This document shows, piece by piece, positions 59,880 through 64,000 of a DNA stretch of 64,000 nt (the stretch's first letter is position 1; the number at the start of each line of letters is the position of its first letter). The DNA lies in assembly GCA_018340375.1 (NCBI GenBank), contig JAFFJZ010000003.1, positions 25,420,001-25,484,000 of the forward strand, written 5' to 3'. Made by a program: the position numbers and the translations under genes. The notes below the pieces were generated by a model. That model saw nothing but the letters and a program-made list of their open reading frames with translations. It was not told the origin of the DNA and did not search any database. This DNA is from Gonatopus flavifemur (lineage: Eukaryota; Arthropoda; Insecta; Hymenoptera; Dryinidae).

Positions 59880-60110
59880 CTGTACGTACAATTCTCAAAT
59901 AAACGGACCGGAGTGACAAAGGGCCAACAGTTCCGGCTGCAGAAACATTTCCGTACGTTGCCCGCATTCTACACGCGTCCCGGGAGATTCCGTGGAAAGC
60001 AATTTGCGCGACGTTGGAGAAAAATTGCCTGCCGAACGATCGCCAAGATATATGCACGGTTTCGCCAAACGGGAGGCATATACGCAAATCGCGAATCCCT
60101 ACAGAACTTT
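59880..60110. other. Short GC- and CpG-rich island
   Basis: About 230 bases rich in CG dinucleotides (CGTCCCGGGAG, GCGCGACG, AACGATCGCC, TTTCGCCAAACGGG) stand out from AT-rich flanks. Both strands are open for about 70 codons, with basic translations and no family resemblance. It could be an isolated exon, a promoter or a conserved non-coding block. Confidence 0.35.
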
Positions 60111-60844
60111 TTTGTTCCTGAATAATTCACCAACGGCTAATGAACGTTCTGGAAAAATCGAGCCCGATCTCGTGTATTGTCTTTTCCCGTCGTTTGTTAT
60201 GTTCGTCATGCTCTCTCCACCGTCTATTCCCGATGTGAAATTTATCCCCAAATTTATCAAGGTACAAACATCACATGCAATATTATGGTTGTATACTCAC
60301 GGTACCTAACGAAGTGGAATGCAAACAGGAAGAATTGTTTCATATGAGAAATTGATTAATGTTACAGATCGATAATTGAATACGCGTTTCATATGTTTCG
60401 TACGTAGGACACTGAAAATTGAACTCGGAAACTCAATAAAACGATGTAAATGAGCTCCGTCGGGAATACGTGTGTTGAATTTTCATATAAAATGATATTG
60501 AAGATTTTTATGGATACGGCTCTGATAGAAGTTCATGCAACTGATGTTGAGAGCGTATCTATGAAAATTATATCTCTCGGCATTCGTTCGGAGGTTTTTT
60601 TCTTATAAATTCCGAAAAAAATACATACAATGATATTGAAATCTCACGATGAAATAATTTTCAAGATGGAAGTCTATACTGTGAAAAAATAACGGTGTTG
60701 AAAAATGGTTTATACCGCGTGTTGTGACGTTGTCATCCTGGCGAAACTTCTTTTACTGTGTAGGTTTTATGAGACATGAGTGGTTAGCAAATCGTTCGAG
60801 TAGGAATTATTTGTTGTCTGACCTTGTACGTCAAATTCTACTTC

Positions 60845-60940
60845 AGAGGATACCAGCGTTTGATTCGAACCTCTCTGTCTATCGTGTAGATTTGTCTTTT
60901 TCTAACCAACGTGCACGGACGGTCAACACTGGTATCCTCT
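60845..60940. repeat. Hairpin with AGAGGATACCAG arms (96 bp)
   Basis: AGAGGATACCAGCGTTTGA is repeated inverted as TCAACACTGGTATCCTCT. The arms are 18-19 bases with about two mismatches. Possibly a tiny MITE. Confidence 0.5.
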
Positions 60941-61539
60941 TAAAGGGACAATCATTCGTCTATCCGTGTGTTGAATGTATAGAGAATATGTACATGCTAC
61001 ATTCAGTGTTGAGAAACACTAAAACCGAATTGATTGACTCACATATATACCATAATTGTATAGATATTATACTTAAATTACACAGTTGGAAATTTTGGGT
61101 TGAATTTAACACATTTCACATGTCCCAAACGGTCCACATATATTTTTGTGTCGATATCACATAATGTGTTTGTGTTAGCTAGTAACTCAAGCTTGATGTA
61201 GTAAATAATATAACTAAAAAAGATGTTGATAAAATTTTTATTGGAATTTCCGATCGTAGTAAATCAACAGTTCACGAGTGTAATTTATGGATTTTTTTAT
61301 ATCAATCAAATGTGAAAATCACTCTTTTTTCATGTTGAAACAATGCATAAGAATAAATTGAAAAAAACAGTACTTCAATGAGCATTGAACATGGATCGTC
61401 GAGACCGAATGTTCAAGCTGTATCACTCAAGCCACTGCCGATTCGTTCTATACATCTTTGTCTTGAAGTCTATACAAACAAAAAACATTCAAATGAACAC
61501 GTCTTTATTTTACAATCAAATACACAAAAAATGAGAAAT

Positions 61540-61574
61540 ATCCGATTTGCCCCAAAATCGGGGGCGAATCGGAT
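61540..61574. repeat. GATCCGATTTGCCCC palindrome and two related sites
   Basis: ATCCGATTTGCCCC and GGGGCGAATCGGAT pair around a 7-base loop. Related words occur at 62208-62220 (GATCCGAATCGCC) and 62584-62610 (GATCCGGTTCGCCC, GATCCGGTTT). They may mark ends or fragments of one dispersed element; boundaries are not clear. Confidence 0.4.
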
Positions 61575-63541
61575 CATAGACCAACATCATATATCCACTG
61601 ATGAAAAACGTATTAATGCTTATAAACGAACTGTAAGTACATAAAATGAACGAAAAAACTTTATTCCATCAACAGCTTGACGCAGAGTCATTTCACCGGA
61701 CGTAACCTTTCGTATGGCCTCAATCATTCTGTCCTGAGACCATGAATTATTCATGAGGATCAATTTGATATCGAAAAATTTTCATTTCTGGCTGGGATGG
61801 AGAAGAGAGAATTTTCCTTCATTTTCAAAATTATTTTTGTGAGTGCTGTCTGTTTTTAAATGAACTCGGTGAGCTTGAAATCAATTGCCTAACATCATCA
61901 ATTTCAGATTTAAAATCATTCACCTATGCTATAAGGAGGAAGGCTCAATTTTATCCTCAACATCGACAAAATTCAAGACGCAACCAAAATAACAAATTTT
62001 CAGTCGAAAATCAGCATGATCGAAGACTTTTTCATCAACAATGAAATCATACATGATGACCGAATGAGAATTTTTGTAATGAAAATTTTCATTATTGACA
62101 ATTGAGAGGTTAAGGAATCTTGAAAATCAAGACACAGTCAAGTTACAAATTCAATTTTACAATGTATAACTCGAAATACCCATGATCCTATTCACCCCAG
62201 GAAACGTGATCCGAATCGCCCCGTATACTATGTGCAAAAAAATATCCATTTGTTCATGAAGGGCCTGATATTATTGTCTGAACAATGTTCTAATCTCATT
62301 CTGTACTTCACGAACTATATATATCAATCAAAATCGCATGATTTTTAACAGACCTTATCATTAAAAATTTAGAGAATTACAATGGTTGTTTTACATCAAG
62401 GACAAATTTCTCTCGCGTGCATACGACGTACAGACTTCTGTAATTACCCAGGACCAAATGATGCGTGATATGGTCATGCTATCTTTTGTTTTCGGTAGGT
62501 AATGAGTGTATGTGAATAACTGATGCACATAGAGGGTGAAATTGAGAATAGAAATAATCCAAAACAGCCAAAGAGCTTAGTTTGATCCGGTTCGCCCTGT
62601 GATCCGGTTTGCTTCGGTCTACCCTACTAAAGTTACACGTACATAGAAGTTTCATAAAAAAATAGCTCCCACCACTGGCGATCTCCCCTTGGTAGTTGAG
62701 AATAACACAATTTTTATGTTCAATCTTGAGTTGAATAAAATTTGTGTCATTTTGACACTCTTTTTCACTTCTTTTAATGATTTCACATTATAAATCAGTT
62801 GAGACCTGTTTACACAAGGACTGTCTGTAGAAGTTACACGTGTTTGTGTTGAATATTTAACAGAACATCCATGACACACGGATTTTTTGACACATCTACA
62901 CAAAATTTTCAACTGTGTACATTTGAGTCAGAAGCAAAACTTTGACGCAGAGTTGATGGAGGCATTCTCTAAATTTCTTGTAATGAAAATTCATTTTTGT
63001 AGAGTGAAAAATACACTTCTCAAAGGAAAATATTTGAAGAGTATACAAACATTAAGGAGTAGTTACGGAGGGGGAAATGCCCTAGTAGGAATGATTATAG
63101 CTGTCACCTAGCACCTTTCAAAATCCTCGCAGTGAAACCAGTTCCTAAAAAAGGCCTTGACATGAACTGGAGAGTGACCAAAATAATTTTCACTAGTTTC
63201 TAACACTTTAAATGATATCTGGAACCTTTCTTCTTCGAAAATCTGTGAGGTGTACAAATTTGCTTGCGCCGTTTACAATACATGGTTGCGTCGGTAGGTG
63301 GCGGTCGAAATAGGTTAGGTAATGACTATTTAATCAATTTATTGTTTGTTTGGGATCAACAGATCCATACAAGGAGTTTAACATCATATCCAAAGTAGTG
63401 AATCAAATTACATGAAAAACAGTTTACAGTATAAAAGCGTCGCTCAATAACCATGTTTCTGTTACAAATTTGAGGTTTTTAGTAACAATATTTCCTACAT
63501 ATGTAGGAATGCTACAAAGGAGTGCCTTAATTTAAGTTGTA

Positions 63542-63812
63542 CTAACATAAAGAGGCAACATGTTTTACAAATTTATATGATTTCAAAATCCGCCATTTAT
63601 CGGGGTTATTCAAGAAAGAGATCCAGACGTGTCTTACTTTCTCCAGGGGTTGGTCAAAACCGAAAATATTCATTCTTCGCGGATTCAACACAGGGCACTC
63701 AGCCAAAAGATGGAACAATGTCATATTATCAATAGACCCACACAAGTGACAGGGCGTGCTATATCGAAGAGTATAAATCTCAGAATCAATTATAATTCTT
63801 TGTGAGACGTTA
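63542..63812 (-). pseudogene. C-terminal zinc-knuckle-like end of a non-LTR retrotransposon protein
   Basis: Read on the minus strand, the frame to the stop at 63542 contains PCHLCGSIDNMTLFHLLAEC, a C-X2-C-X9-H-X4-C pattern followed by P and basic residues. That is the layout of the cysteine-rich end of many non-LTR ORF2 proteins (R1/I/jockey-like; family knowledge). The N-terminal 29 residues of the apparent 120-codon frame come from the piggyBac-like element at 63817, so the ORF is a chimera and its ATG is not authentic. The remaining retrotransposon, if present, lies beyond the right edge of the window. Confidence 0.7.
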
Positions 63813-63816
63813 TTAA

Positions 63817-64000
63817 CCCTCAAAAGGTGAACATGGGTCATTCGTGCCTCGACGAAACTTTCTCCTTTTGCTAGCTCAGGAGGGGGGATGAGAGGCGGGG
63901 CCAAACTATACTGAGAAAAATTGTATACTAGTAGACTACCAGCCCCCCAAGCGCTGATGGTTCAGTGTGTCAACAAACGCGGTGAGAGCAAGTCGAAATT
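63817..64000 (+). mobile_element. piggyBac-like element, second copy of the 4914 family, cut by the window edge
   Basis: TTAA at 63813-63816 precedes the end CCCTCAAAAGGTGAACATGG. The next 180 bases align with 4914-5094 at roughly 85-90 percent identity by eye, including ACTATACTGAGAAAAATTG and AAGCGCTGATGGTT. Here the terminus still has the canonical CCC, so it gives the better view of the family end. Confidence 0.85.

Larger units (their letters stand above)
56246..63541. other. 7.3 kb of mostly non-coding DNA
   Basis: No recognised gene. Points of note are the protein-like but broken text at 57366-57807, a CpG-rich island at 59880-60110, a 96-bp hairpin at 60845-60940 inside the longest open frame of the window (60724-61164), and GATCCGATTCGCCCC-like words at 61540, 62208 and 62584. 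Everything else is ordinary AT-rich sequence. Confidence 0.4.

Noticed and set aside
60724..61164. Longest open frame in the window (146 codons)
   Set aside because: It contains a 96-bp hairpin repeat, has no recognisable domain and reads into AT-rich, low-complexity text; most likely chance.
1..64000. CRISPR arrays, operons or bacterial signals
   Set aside because: No regularly spaced identical repeats with unique spacers, no ribosome-binding-site gene starts, and the content (MITEs, non-LTR, mariner, splice donor) is that of an animal genome.

Overview
This is a eukaryotic, almost certainly insect, AT-rich genomic window with very little protein-coding sequence. Every open reading frame is short. 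The only probable host coding exon is a 73-base first exon on the minus strand (7727 to 7655). It encodes a signal peptide followed by a start resembling the mature N-terminus of kainate-type ionotropic glutamate receptors, and it ends at a strong GT splice donor. It lies beside a CpG-rich stretch (about 7730-8420) that probably holds the 5' UTR and promoter. If this reading is right, bases 1-7654 are the 5' part of a long first intron and everything above about 8.4 kb is upstream intergenic (or other intronic) DNA. A parasitoid wasp or another hymenopteran would fit the composition and the transposon types, but I cannot prove the species.

The rest is a dense, layered record of transposable elements, nearly all short and non-autonomous. 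(1) A mariner transposase pseudogene lies at 9.9-10.8 kb. (2) Two non-LTR retrotransposon 3' fragments lie at 16.8-18.8 kb (+) and 63.5-63.8 kb (-). (3) A piggyBac-like group is flanked by TTAA with CCCT-type termini, at 4.9-6.7, 15.2, 17.6-18.3, 55.8 and 63.8 kb. (4) A hAT-like element with an exact 8-bp duplication lies at 21.0-22.5 kb. (5) A large group of small elements begins CACTG... or CACGGA... and ends with the inverse, usually at a TA dinucleotide. (6) A 1.7-kb foldback element with very long inverted arms lies at 47.6-49.3 kb. (7) A Tc1/mariner-like 0.8-kb TIR element lies at 54.9-55.8 kb. (8) A 2.2-kb composite of diverged tandem units lies at 34.9-37.4 kb.

Many elements sit inside one another, and in two places removing the insert plus one target duplication restores the reading frame of the retrotransposon it interrupted. 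That gives a relative order of events. The deepest nest is at 20.67-22.67 kb, with three levels.

Several long stretches (8.4-9.9, 12.3-15.1, 22.7-30.8, 38.0-47.6, 50.7-53.5 and 56.3-63.5 kb) hold nothing I can name beyond short CpG-rich islands, microsatellites and isolated palindromes. I saw no convincing tRNA, rRNA, CRISPR array or complete protein-coding gene.
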